A stretch of 64,000 bases of DNA from Allolobophora icterica (lineage: Eukaryota; Annelida; Clitellata; Crassiclitellata; Lumbricidae), in the NCBI GenBank assembly GCA_963556255.1, contig OY744608.1, positions 34,063,798-34,127,797 of the forward strand. Reading direction: 5' to 3'. The notes under the pieces were generated by a model, which worked only from the letters and a program-made list of their open reading frames with translations, did no database searches and was not told the DNA's origin. This document shows, piece by piece, positions 24,101-31,374 of the stretch (the stretch's first letter is position 1; the number at the start of each line of letters is the position of its first letter). A program made the translations under genes and the position numbers.

Positions 24101-27100
24101 AAGTGCTCCCAGCCTGGCTTCTGTGATTTTGCTTATGGAAAGTGTTGATTGATTCCTTGTGTAATGGGTGTAGTTGTGATGTAGATGCATTAGAATGAAA
24201 CAGAATAGCCTGCTTTGACATTGTTAAGGTCTGTATGTAATGACACCATATTAGTCATTAGATGGATTCATTTGTCATGATGAAAACCATGCTATCTGTT
24301 AAAGCCATCTGATCGGGTTAAGTAAACCATTTTATGCTCTTGTCATCTGTTTTTGCTGCAGCTGCAGAGCCCAATGCAGATCATCATGGCAATGGATTCA
24401 AATCAAAGAGCGGAACTTGAGGAGATGATTATGGATCTTGAGGAAGAGAACAGGTCAGTCTCTGCGTAATCACAAGAAAATAACCATATTGAGTAGATGG
24501 AGTCCTGTGTTACTGTGTAGAAGGAATAATGATAAGAAAATTGTCTAATTCACATGTTTTATAATATCAACACCTTTTGAGAAGATCTATCACCAGCTAC
24601 AGTTGCACCTTCGTGTTGATGCAAATCAGTGAAGCACACATAAACACACACAAACTGGCACAAACAAAAACTAACAGAAACACAGGCTGACACAAACACA
24701 GAATGACACAAACAGAAACCAAGGTAAACAGAGAATTTTGATGATAATGGTTATTACAGTAAATATACTGTTAACGGCTCTTTACAAGTAGCCATTTACA
24801 TACATGCATACATTGATGGTTTTTATTGATGTCTGTGGTACAGATAGGTTTTGTAATGCTTTTTCTGAATATGAAATCAGTGTGTTGAATAAAACAGGCA
24901 GTTTAATGTTGCAACCTCAGAGTAAAAGTTGTTTTATTGACACAAATGCAGACTGACACATAGAGACTCCCATAAACAGACTGACACCAACACAGACTGA
25001 CACAAACAAAGACTGGCACAAACGAAGACTGCCACAAACGAAGACTGCCACATACAGAGACTCCCATAAACAGACTAACACAAAAAGAGGAAGGGGTGGG
25101 GACATTGGAAGGAGGTAATTATGGAGGAATTAGAATATTTAGACAAGTAGGAGAGAGGGAAGAGGAAGAAAGGGAGCAACAGAGGATTGATTTTCTTAAG
25201 GACTTGCTAAACTATCGTGCATATCGAATAAGCTCTTCATGCAATAGGTTCATTTTTAATAATAGTATTAGTACGTGCAGTGTTAGTATTCGTATAGGAC
25301 AGAATTGGTGTTACTACAATGATCTAGGACTCTGCAGGAGGAGTATGACCAGTTGAAGCAGATGCACTACGAGACATCCAGTCCATCTGACTCTTTGAAA
25401 GATGGCAGTGCACTGCGAGATGGTGATGCCTATCAAGATGTTGAGATGATTGCCGAAGCACGTCTTTTGCGCCAGCACAAAGGCCGCCTTGAGGCGCGCA
25501 TGCACATACTTGAAGAGCACAACAAACAGCTAGAGTCACAGCTCCACCGACTTCGACATCTACTTGATCAGGTAAACATAAATTACTAGCATAGTCTTAC
25601 TTTTCTCTGACTCACTTCTGACAAACCCAAGTTTTGGTCATAGTGCATTTGTCAGAGTTTCGCTGTGTACTTTCTGAACAATGTTCTCCATACGCTGCTT
25701 GCATGCACGTGCACACAACTTCTTGAGGATAGCGTACGCATCAAGATTCTGCGTGCACAATGTGATGATGCAGGCTTGTTCTAAATTAATTTATAAACAG
25801 GTTTCATGTTTAAATTTTAACCCTGTCTTCAGTGTTTGCAGAGGTATAAAAGTTTTACCCTTAAGATGTAAGATGGACCAAAGTCTCAAGAAATATCTGG
25901 CCAGGCCTAGAACAAAGGCTCAAAATACCTGGCATGCTAAGGGTTACAGAGCAGTTAGGCAAATACAGGAACAACGATGCAGCTACTGTTGCCCTGTTTG
26001 TTTTGGCTTCTTATATCTGGGTGAGTTTAACCATGGCAACCCTTCTAATTATCTAAGCACTGTTTGCTTATTGATTAAGTTTTTGTTCTTAGTGACTTTA
26101 ATTTAACACAATTTGGATTGGCGTAGGCAGTGCTTTGTGAGGTATATAAATTTGTAAAAGCACTATTATAAGTGTCCACATATATACATACAAGTACTCA
26201 TTGGAAATTACAAAGGACCGACAAACTAATACAAAGTTAACGTGTATATACCCGGGGTAGTCATTTTTTTATACAGTGCCATTTTTAAACCTTATGGTAG
26301 AGGCCTTATAATTATATGTGTCATTGTGAACAGCCCAGAGCACAGGTCCAAAATGTTATTCCCATGTGGTAGGGAGTGTGTGCATGGTATGCAAAATTGG
26401 AGGGAACGTTGTTTCTGATTTAGGCTGGTTTCAGAGTTTAGTGCGTGATGAATGACTACTGAGATGAGATGTTGTAATTTGTTACTAAACCAACAAGTAG
26501 CTGATCGATGCTTTACCATTCAGCTATGCTTTGGATGTTTAACTCCCTGTGCCTTCCTTGACATAGTCACTATAACTATGCTATATTGCAATTTATATCT
26601 TTGGAAATTCTGGCCTTGCAACTTTTAATAGTTTTTTTTCTCTCGATATTTTCAGCCGGAAATCGATACTCGAATAGTAACGTATCCAATGTCGTTTGGT
26701 GCTGCTTCATCTGTGCCTGGACCAGCAGCACCGAGTGCTGTAATGAGGCGCTGCCCTCCAAGCTTTCGGTCAGCATCGGTCAGTCAGTACAACAATGGTC
26801 ATCAAGAGAGCAGAGGTCATCAGGAAGGCAGAGGTCATCAAGAGGGAAGAGGTCAGTCAGCCCCTGGATCTACCTCGAAAGCTCCATTATTCCAAGAAAG
26901 AGAAACACAGCCAATTCAAAATAGGTCATATAATAATTATACACCAGTTTTTCTCTGTAATCATTAGGCTGTGTTCAGGATGGTTACAGATAATCAGTTT
27001 GCTTCTCATGGTGACTTTTGACAAGCTGTAAACCAACATGTGATGATGTGACAATCTGAATTAAACGAATTTTTAATGCGGCCAATTTCAGTATCATGTA

Positions 27101-27749
27101 CTAGAAGTAAAAAAGTTTGTCTACAAATTCTTTAATTTTACTGTTTACGAAAACTTTTTTAATTAAACATGGTGAGCTGTCTTTTTAATTAATGGATGTT
27201 TAGGCAGCCTTGATCGCAGTTTATCGGATCATGAAATGTGGCAGCAAGAACAAATGCGTGCAATTCAGAAGGCTTCAGGGACAAGAGGTATGACCTTGTT
27301 ATCAGCATTGTTTTGTCAGTATTGTTATTGTAGTCATTACAGTGGATAATACATACACTGTACTGTGTGATGATAATGTTCTGACCTTCAGATTATGTCC
27401 TTCAAAACTCTTTGTTACGAGTGGTTTTATGCCTTCATTTGTGGCAGTTGTGAGATTTCTTCAGGGCAAGCTATGTTAATTACAAGCTACAATGCAATTA
27501 CTCTAATGTATTTCTTTTATCATTATATCTTTTTGAAACTTGTTAGTGATAATTGAACATGCTGTAACGGGTCATCATTGTAACAGTTTTACTCTTGAAA
27601 ATGCAGGCAGTTCTGGCAACACTCTGGAAAACCTCTTCCAGGTGGCAGAGGAAGTGGGAAAAGCTGTTGGCAGTCTTGTTAACATTATGACAGATGACGA
27701 GGACAGTCCATTTGAAGAAGATGGTGTGATCAAAGATAAAAAATGCTGA
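1276..27749 (+). CDS. DMD: Dystrophin/utrophin family protein, 3' part of gene (22 exons seen)
   Basis: Dystrophin links cortical actin to the dystroglycan complex at the plasma membrane; its C-terminal WW, EF-hand and ZZ regions bind beta-dystroglycan and the coiled coil binds syntrophin and dystrobrevin. I translated exons at 1276-1451, 4210-4366, 5911-6034, 6868-7022, 7899-8030, 15028-15125, 15490-15550, 16689-16750, 17030-17104, 17777-17975, 19074-19159, 20082-20239, 21009-21175, 21321-21432, 21875-22008, 23200-23316, 23932-24004, 24362-24453, 25328-25571, 26656-26924, 27208-27287 and 27607-27749. Splice phases agree at every junction except 8030/15028. They give about 970 residues: spectrin-repeat region, WW, EF-hand region, ZZ, serine-rich linker, coiled coil, tail. 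The first exon starts in phase 0 after an acceptor, so the N-terminal actin-binding part lies left of the window. Utrophin, DRP2 and dystrophin had not separated in invertebrates, so this is their shared orthologue. Confidence 0.96.
3553..3683 (+). repeat. 23-bp minisatellite, about six copies
   Basis: Unit TTGGTTCACATCTTACCTC plus TCAT, repeated with few changes (TCAT/TCAG endings). Lies directly before the LINE reverse-transcriptase fragment. Confidence 0.9.
3700..3991 (+). mobile_element. Decayed LINE (CR1/L2-like) reverse-transcriptase fragment
   Basis: The reading frame gives [20 protein letters not shown] then [15 protein letters not shown], a recognisable YADDT catalytic-box region (here YAGDT) followed by the usual LxxSNCLxxISNW segment. 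The active-site aspartate pair is broken and the upstream part is scrambled, so it is dead. Confidence 0.75.
4210..4366 (+). CDS. DMD: Dystrophin exon b: spectrin-repeat helix
   Basis: Acceptor ctgacag, donor gttagt. The peptide includes [20 protein letters not shown], the W-x(10)-W spacing of a spectrin-repeat first helix, then [19 protein letters not shown], like the PIGGD segment of human dystrophin. Phase 2 in, phase 0 out. Confidence 0.9.
5911..6034 (+). CDS. DMD: Dystrophin exon c: spectrin-repeat region
   Basis: Acceptor ttttttgtag, donor gtaagg. Codes for [20 protein letters not shown] and an acidic stretch ending DNFD. Phase 0 in, phase 1 out. A CAGA microsatellite begins about 40 bases past the donor. 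Confidence 0.88.
6073..6129 (+). repeat. (CAGA)n microsatellite
   Basis: About 14 CAGA units in the intron just after exon c. Confidence 0.95.
6868..7022 (+). CDS. DMD: Dystrophin exon d: spectrin-repeat region
   Basis: Acceptor gtttcag, donor gttagc. Codes for [20 protein letters not shown] and then [13 protein letters not shown], a W-containing spectrin helix. Phase 1 in, phase 0 out. Confidence 0.88.
7899..8030 (+). CDS. DMD: Dystrophin exon e: last spectrin repeat, matches human exon 60 region
   Basis: Acceptor attgacag, donor gtaaat. The peptide [20 protein letters not shown] aligns with the helix B region of the last human repeat and ends LQQELNQSK, near the human LEDLNTRW motif. Phase 0 in and out. 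This does not fit the phase-2 start of the next recognised exon. Confidence 0.87.
8170..8400 (+). mobile_element. Decayed LINE reverse-transcriptase C-terminal fragment
   Basis: Translates as [20 protein letters not shown] then [15 protein letters not shown], the signature of CR1/L2-type LINE ORF2 (SRLDYCNSLL...NAAARLVT). Frameshifts follow. Confidence 0.85.
9735..10530 (+). repeat. Degenerate CTGT/CTGC tetranucleotide tract
   Basis: Long pyrimidine-rich stretch of CTGTCTGCCTG-type units. It produces long but meaningless reading frames rich in Cys, Leu, Ser and Val. Confidence 0.9.
12598..12805. mobile_element. MITE-like insertion with G-rich and C-rich ends
   Basis: Left end GGTGCGGGGGCGTAACTTTG and right end CAAATTGCGCCTTTGCATC are imperfect inverted repeats. 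Two GGGGGTAC-type blocks lie near the right end. It appears to split an older LINE fragment. No exact target duplication could be fixed. Confidence 0.5.
12806..12940 (+). mobile_element. LINE ORF2 C-terminal fragment
   Basis: Reading frame gives [20 protein letters not shown] then [13 protein letters not shown], the usual C-terminal tail of CR1/L2 LINE proteins (AFSxxAPxLWNSLPxxIR...FKxxLKTxLF). Confidence 0.75.
13936..14206 (+). repeat. Imperfect tandem duplication, unit about 130-145 bp
   Basis: Both copies run from a T-tract plus ATCACAATCACTACTAATTA to AAACAAGTTTGTTAATAATT. The second copy lacks an internal AT-rich segment. Confidence 0.9.
14605..14670 (+). mobile_element. tRNA-like SINE head
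   Basis: A-box-like TGGCATGGTGG near 14611 and B-box-like GGGTTGAAACCTC near 14642-14654 at Pol III spacing. No full cloverleaf. Confidence 0.4.
15028..15125 (+). CDS. DMD: Dystrophin exon f: end of last spectrin repeat, before WW
   Basis: A textbook pyrimidine tract and ctccag precede G|TGG. The peptide [19 protein letters not shown] aligns with human WKLLQVAVEDRVRQLHEAH. The split first codon would encode the conserved Arg of LNxRW if the preceding exon ended in AG or CG. Donor gtaaaa, phase 1 out. Confidence 0.88.
15490..15550 (+). CDS. DMD: Dystrophin exon g: first half of WW domain
   Basis: Acceptor gatgcag, donor gtgagt. Codes for [17 protein letters not shown], aligned to human GPWERAISPNKVPYYIN. 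The 61-nt length equals human DMD exon 62. Its 3' end and donor are tandemly repeated three more times downstream (15559-15641). Confidence 0.95.
15531..15641 (+). repeat. 28-bp tandem repeat of a WW-exon 3' end with its splice donor
   Basis: Four copies (15531-15558, 15559-15586, 15587-15613, 15614-15641) of AAAGTGCCTTACTACATTAA followed by GTGAGTAT. The first is the real exon end and donor. Each copy carries a complete donor and, if read through, an in-frame TGA. Confidence 0.97.
16164..16262 (+). repeat. (GAG)n tract in an intron
   Basis: Codes for poly-Glu in one frame but lies inside a dystrophin intron without splice sites. Confidence 0.95.
16689..16750 (+). CDS. DMD: Dystrophin exon h: second half of WW domain
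   Basis: Acceptor tttttcag, donor gtatga. Codes for [20 protein letters not shown], with the second WW tryptophan and the following proline. The 62-nt length equals human exon 63. Confidence 0.95.
17030..17104 (+). CDS. DMD: Dystrophin exon i: start of EF-hand region
   Basis: Acceptor tttttgcag, donor gtaagt. Codes for [20 protein letters not shown], nearly identical to human [19 protein letters not shown]. The 75-nt length equals human exon 64. Confidence 0.96.
17650..17712. mobile_element. Short TTAA-type MITE, copy 1
   Basis: Inverted ends CACTTTGTTGATGAGC and CTTGTCGTTAAAGTG. Related to the copies at 20676 and 39492. It lies 64 bases before exon j. Confidence 0.65.
17777..17975 (+). CDS. 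DMD: Dystrophin exon j: EF-hand region
   Basis: Acceptor attgaag, donor gtaaga. Start chosen because [17 protein letters not shown] aligns with human CLDLLSLSAACDALDQH and phase 1 fits. Ends with INWLLNVYD, human LNWLLNVYD. 199 nt against 202 in human exon 65, three codons fewer. Confidence 0.93.
18262..18555 (-). mobile_element. tRNA-derived SINE with (ATT)n tail
   Basis: Read on the minus strand: a tRNA-like head at 18554-18481 with A-box-like TAGTGGTAACAT and B-box-like GGGATCGCTTCCCGCT, a body of about 190 bp, then a (TTA)n tail at 18290-18263. The order head-body-simple tail is the SINE layout. Confidence 0.75.
19074..19159 (+). CDS. DMD: Dystrophin exon k: EF-hand region
   Basis: Acceptor aattgcag, donor gtatgt. 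Codes for [20 protein letters not shown], human TGRIRVLSFKTGIISLCK, then HLEEKYR. The 86-nt length equals human exon 66. Confidence 0.96.
20082..20239 (+). CDS. DMD: Dystrophin exon l: second EF-hand-like region
   Basis: Acceptor cactgcag, donor gtgagt. Includes [20 protein letters not shown] and [18 protein letters not shown], nearly the human sequence. The 158-nt length equals human exon 67. Confidence 0.97.
20676..20737. mobile_element. Short TTAA-type MITE, copy 2
   Basis: CCCTTTAACGACGAGTGGG against ACTCGCTCGTCGTTAAAGTG form a near-perfect stem. The right flank is TTAA. Confidence 0.7.
20771..20995 (+). repeat. Dispersed 220-bp repeat, copy 1, abutting a dystrophin exon
   Basis: Begins AGAAACCAAGGTAAAC and ends GTTTTATTG. 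Shares most of its length with 24714-24939. Its end lies 13 bases before exon m (21009). Confidence 0.88.
21009..21175 (+). CDS. DMD: Dystrophin exon m: EF-hand end and first half of ZZ finger
   Basis: Acceptor gtgaatcag, donor gtttct. Includes [34 protein letters not shown] (first zinc C-x2-C) and ELPIVGF. The 167-nt length equals human exon 68. The intron just upstream carries a dispersed repeat ending 13 bases before the exon. Confidence 0.97.
21321..21432 (+). CDS. DMD: Dystrophin exon n: second half of ZZ zinc finger
   Basis: A 145-base intron separates it from exon m. Codes for [20 protein letters not shown] then [11 protein letters not shown]. Both C-x2-C pairs are present; in human dystrophin the first pair here reads S-x2-H. 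The 112-nt length equals human exon 69. Confidence 0.97.
21875..22008 (+). CDS. DMD: Dystrophin exon o: region after ZZ
   Basis: Acceptor caaaag, donor gtattg. Includes [19 protein letters not shown] and [11 protein letters not shown], matching human [17 protein letters not shown] and KHPRMGYLPVQ. 134 nt against 137 in human exon 70. Confidence 0.95.
23200..23316 (+). CDS. DMD: Dystrophin exon p: serine-rich linker
   Basis: Acceptor after a GTT run (ttctttag), donor gtaagt. Includes [19 protein letters not shown], human HSRIEHYASRLAEMENS. One exon here covers what vertebrates spread over several short alternatively spliced exons (71-74). Confidence 0.92.
23932..24004 (+). CDS. DMD: Dystrophin exon q: linker before coiled coil
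   Basis: Acceptor attttag, donor gtaagg. Codes for [20 protein letters not shown], human DDEHLLIQHYCQSLNQDSP. Phase 2 in, phase 0 out. Confidence 0.92.
24362..24453 (+). CDS. DMD: Dystrophin exon r: first part of coiled coil
   Basis: Acceptor tgctgcag, donor gtcagt. Codes for [20 protein letters not shown] and MDLEEENR, human LESEERGELERILADLEEENR. An alternative acceptor six bases downstream (ctgcag) would delete two residues. Confidence 0.92.
24633..25090 (+). repeat. GACACAAACA-type minisatellite interrupted by a dispersed repeat
   Basis: Units such as ACTGACACAAACACAG on both sides of a 226-bp insertion (24714-24939) that is the second copy of the 20771 repeat. Lies in the intron between exons r and s. 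Confidence 0.85.
24714..24939 (+). repeat. Dispersed 220-bp repeat, copy 2
   Basis: Same ends as 20771-20995; inner identity is high with small indels (ACAAGTAGC, AATCAGTGTGTTGA, AAACAGGCAGTTTAATGTTG shared). Inserted inside a minisatellite, flanked by GACACAAA on both sides. Confidence 0.88.
25328..25571 (+). CDS. DMD: Dystrophin exon s: coiled coil
   Basis: Acceptor gatctag, donor gtaaac. Includes [12 protein letters not shown], then [20 protein letters not shown] and [16 protein letters not shown], almost the human sequence of the syntrophin/dystrobrevin-binding coiled coil. 244 nt against 245 in human exon 75. Confidence 0.96.
26656..26924 (+). CDS. DMD: Dystrophin exon t: tail with GHQExRG repeats
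   Basis: Acceptor ttttcag, donor gtcata. The start [15 protein letters not shown] continues in frame from exon s. The middle has three tandem copies of GHQE(S/G)RG from an 18-bp DNA repeat at about 26799-26852, otherwise Ser/Pro-rich sequence. No vertebrate counterpart recognised. Confidence 0.85.
27208..27287 (+). CDS. DMD: Dystrophin exon u: tail
   Basis: Acceptor tttaggcag, donor gtatga. The second AG is used, because the first (27203) would bring TGA into frame after two codons. Codes for [19 protein letters not shown]. Phase 2 in, phase 1 out. Confidence 0.8.
27607..27749 (+). CDS. DMD: Dystrophin last exon: conserved invertebrate C-terminus and stop
   Basis: Acceptor aaatgcag, stop TGA at 27747-27749. 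Codes for [20 protein letters not shown] and VNIMTDDED. This resembles the end of DRP2 and of insect dystrophins, not the vertebrate dystrophin end. The last residues are KDKKC, which is not a CaaX box. Confidence 0.93.
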
Positions 27750-27824
27750 TCAAGAGCATGATCAAAGATCGTTCAGTTGGACTAAAGATTGTGGATTGCG
27801 GCAAAAGTGCAGGCACAGTTTGAC

Positions 27825-27890
27825 ACATTGGTCAAGCGAGGAGTGTTTGGCGTCTTGGGTTCAAACCCGTCCAGGGCAGGACTTTAATTT
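27825..27890 (+). mobile_element. tRNA-like SINE remnant in dystrophin 3' UTR
   Basis: A strong B box, GGGTTCAAACCC at 27857-27868, preceded by A-box-like TTGGTCAAGCGAGG. It starts about 75 bases after the dystrophin stop. Confidence 0.5.
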
Positions 27891-28585
27891 TAGAAACTTC
27901 TGTTTCACTGCCCATTGCTGTTTGATGTAATGTGGTAAATGTGTCTATAGCCACTGTTTATGGAAATGTTATGCTTTGTAAACACTTTGTTACACTTGTC
28001 TTGTGGTTTCAGCAATAGACGTAGTTAAATATATCATGAAGTGCTAGTTTAGTTAATGACAACAGAAATGCTGATCAAGTAACAGGCAGATATTGTTTTA
28101 ATGCTATTGGGAATCACTGAATTGATTGAAACCTAGAAAAATAAGAATTTCTGCAGTAACTGGGGCGACAGTACCGTATCCATCGTGCTAATTTTTGTAA
28201 ATGTGAGAAGTGTTGTCTAGCATTGCAGAAATGGTCTACCTAAGTCATTTGTATGTTGTATGAGGTGAAAACACTTTAGGATATTTGATGTGGTCAATAG
28301 TTCAGCTGTGTAGATGATTGTTCTGGTAGGTAAACTGTACAATTTGTGAGCTGTACGTTGTGTAAAATTGTCTGAATTATCTTGTCCTGTATCTTTTCTG
28401 AAATACAGTGAATTTTAATTTGTAGAAAAAGAAACTGTTGGGTTGCTTGATAATGACACTGTTGTATTTTGCCAACTGCAATTCCCACTGTTTTGTGTCT
28501 GTGAAATTATGAAGCTGTTTCATATGTAAAATGTGTTTGTGTTTCTGATATGTAGCAAGTGATCTGACATTTGAATTGTTACTTT

Positions 28586-28589
<4 letters not shown>

Positions 28590-28630
<41 letters not shown>
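28590..28630 (+). repeat. (TA)n microsatellite
   Basis: About 20 TA units. Confidence 0.97.
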
Positions 28631-28633
<3 letters not shown>

Positions 28634-30891
28634 TGCAGGTGGCTTGAAATTTATACCCGTGGTGCTTTTTTGCTGTCAGCTGATACCTATTAACTAATTT
28701 GGCACAGTAATAGTGCTACAAAAACATCGGTCCTACTATTTTGGTGCTTATTTCAGCACTTTTATGCATGCAAAACCGGTAAACTGAATTTGAGGTCCAC
28801 TTACGAGCAGAGGACTTCAGCATGTTGGACAATTGATGTCTCTGTGATTCAGGTGGACTTTCCATTGGTAACCAAATCTTTACAAACATTTGTGATTTTT
28901 GTGTGGATGCGATGAAGTCTTTAATCATAGTTGTACAGCATTAAGTTGGCCGTGATTTTCACGTTTTGTGTCAAGGTGCAGTACCTTTCAGAATCTTTGT
29001 CTTTAAAACAGTTGGCAATTAGCCCTTCAATAGCGTATACTTTTGTAGTTTTTCGAGTAAAGATTTCTCTTATTAATTAATCTTGTTTTGAGTTAGCAAA
29101 GTTGAGGATCTTGAAAGTTTTCGTGGTTTTTGTGATGTGGCCTCTAAGTTATTTGTTGCTAATTGTACATTTTATTAACATGTAATTCTGTATATGAAGA
29201 AGTAACAGAAGGATGATCAGTGAACTTGACCAAGGATTAGGAGTGCTAGAAATGATTAGAACATTCGGATGGATGAAACGTGACCAGAGATTACAGGGTG
29301 TTGTAAATGATGACAAACTGATGAATGATTAGAGAAACATGACCAACGCTAGAGATGGTGGACAGTAACCTACCAGAATCAGACGTTTTTGTTTATCACT
29401 GGAACAGTTAGCAGTTAACATTTTATTTTTCTTTTGTAATTTTTTTCTCTGAAGACAAACCAGTGCGTGGATGCCATTCCAAACTCTTCCAGAAATGCAC
29501 AATTTGATGAATGCATGTGGTTCCACTTTTAAGTTCAACTAGAGTTTTTTTAAAGTTGTGAATGCTTTGAAGTATAAACTCTTAAGACTCATTAACTCTT
29601 TTTACGTTAAGCAAAGCAAGATTGATAGTCATTCTAAACATGTGATTCTGAGGTGTGTGTGTTATCATGACATGCTGTGCTAGTCCAACTATGTCTTCGT
29701 ACCTCATGTTATAGTCCTGTAGTTTGCAAAATCTTGTGTATGGGTTTTCACTCAATTTAACTTACTTATTGTACATGTACTTTGTACATAAAATATTTAA
29801 TTTCTTCAGTTAATGCTCTGTGTTGTGTTGACTTATACAACCTGGTCCGGTTAGTGCCTTCACTGAGAGAATTACCTCACAGTGCCTCTATGCATGACGA
29901 AGCCAGTGTATGTATTCATGACTATAGGCACATTTCAAAGACTCGGGCCAGCACTATCTATACATGGGGACCTATAAGGGTGTGGTGACTATTCGGACAA
30001 ACCGTGGTAGAGAAACCTCTGAACGAATAAATTCATTGAAAATGAGCATGGTCAGCTGTATGGTTGTACGATTGCTATAGTAAAACATGTATGTACTCTC
30101 GATGCATACAAAACATACATGTAGATGATCTTCCAAAGATCTATTCATGGGACCACAACATTGCAAGGTTTGCCACCCCATTCTTGGTGATGATGCCCTC
30201 CTTACAAAGTTCAGAAGTGCACATTAAAGCTGGGTAAAAGCATTATGATCCTTGAGTATACTGGAAGAGGTAAGTTCAAAGCAAAAGCTGTCTTGGTAGA
30301 AGAGTTCTAGATAGAGGGACTGGCAACTATGCCAAAGACAGGATGTGTACTAGGAACAACATACACTCCAGCAGGTGATGATCGAAGAGAGGATCGGCCT
30401 TTAACTATGCAAGCAATTCTTAATAGGTGTTATAAATTCTAACTACCTACCTAACAAAATTGAGAAGTATATTACTGACTGAGCCACGCATCATGCATCA
30501 CATTTGTTGATGCAAAACAAACCAGTAATACAAACAGAAATTTTCAAATTAGTGTAGATCTTCAATTCTCACAAAAAAATTAACAATTCATTTGCAACAA
30601 AAAATCCTTTGTCATTAGTAATACCTCTGAAACACAGCTTCACTAAACTCGGTCCTGGTTTTGACCCTTACCAAACTGACGTCTCTCCTGCAACATTCTG
30701 CGGATTTGTTCTTAAACAGTTAACATTAAACTCAGCAATGGTTGTTAATAGCACCAAAAATTGCCAGATCTAACTTTACAGCATCTGGCAAGCATTACGC
30801 AAAATATCGGTAATAGCGACTCACTACAACAGACAGTATTAAAAACATTTCATGCTCACATTGCATTGGTGCAACTCTTTCGTGTTGCATA

Positions 30892-31374
30892 AGGGGCCAT
30901 CCATATATTACGTACGCAATGAGGGGAGGGGTGATCGGATTTAGGCGAATTTGCGTACGGGTGAGTATGGCAAGGGGAGGGGTCTCGACAAAGTGTGTAC
31001 GTATGCAAAATAAATTTCTAATTATTAAATTCAGAATTAAAAACCAAATCACTGACTATATTCTTGCCTTATCAATTTTATGTAGTATTAAAACTTTTTT
31101 AAATGTAAGTGTTAGTGTTGTTAGTATTTTTATATCCATAACAGTTGAGAAATTTTAGCTAGCAAATATGATGTTTAAGAAAAATATTAGTAGCCTACGG
31201 TAAAATAAATGTCTTATCGATGACTTTAGCTAATGAACTTTTGTAAAGAGGAGTTAGAGAAGCTTAGTTGTACGTACACATGGGGGAGGGGTCCACAAAA
31301 TGTATGAGGGGCAACGGGGGTTAGGGGGTATGAAAATATGATTTTTTTGTGTATGTAATATACGGATGGCCCCT
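30892..31374. mobile_element. MITE with AGGGGCCATCC inverted ends, copy 1
   Basis: Left end AGGGGCCATCCATATATTAC, right end TAATATACGGATGGCCCCT. Subterminal G-rich blocks (GAGGGGAGGGG, GGGGGAGGGG). 483 bp, no transposase. Second copy at 38724-39167. Confidence 0.85.

Noticed and set aside
25681..26106. 141-codon frame in the intron after dystrophin exon s
   Set aside because: No domain; exons s and t join in phase without it.
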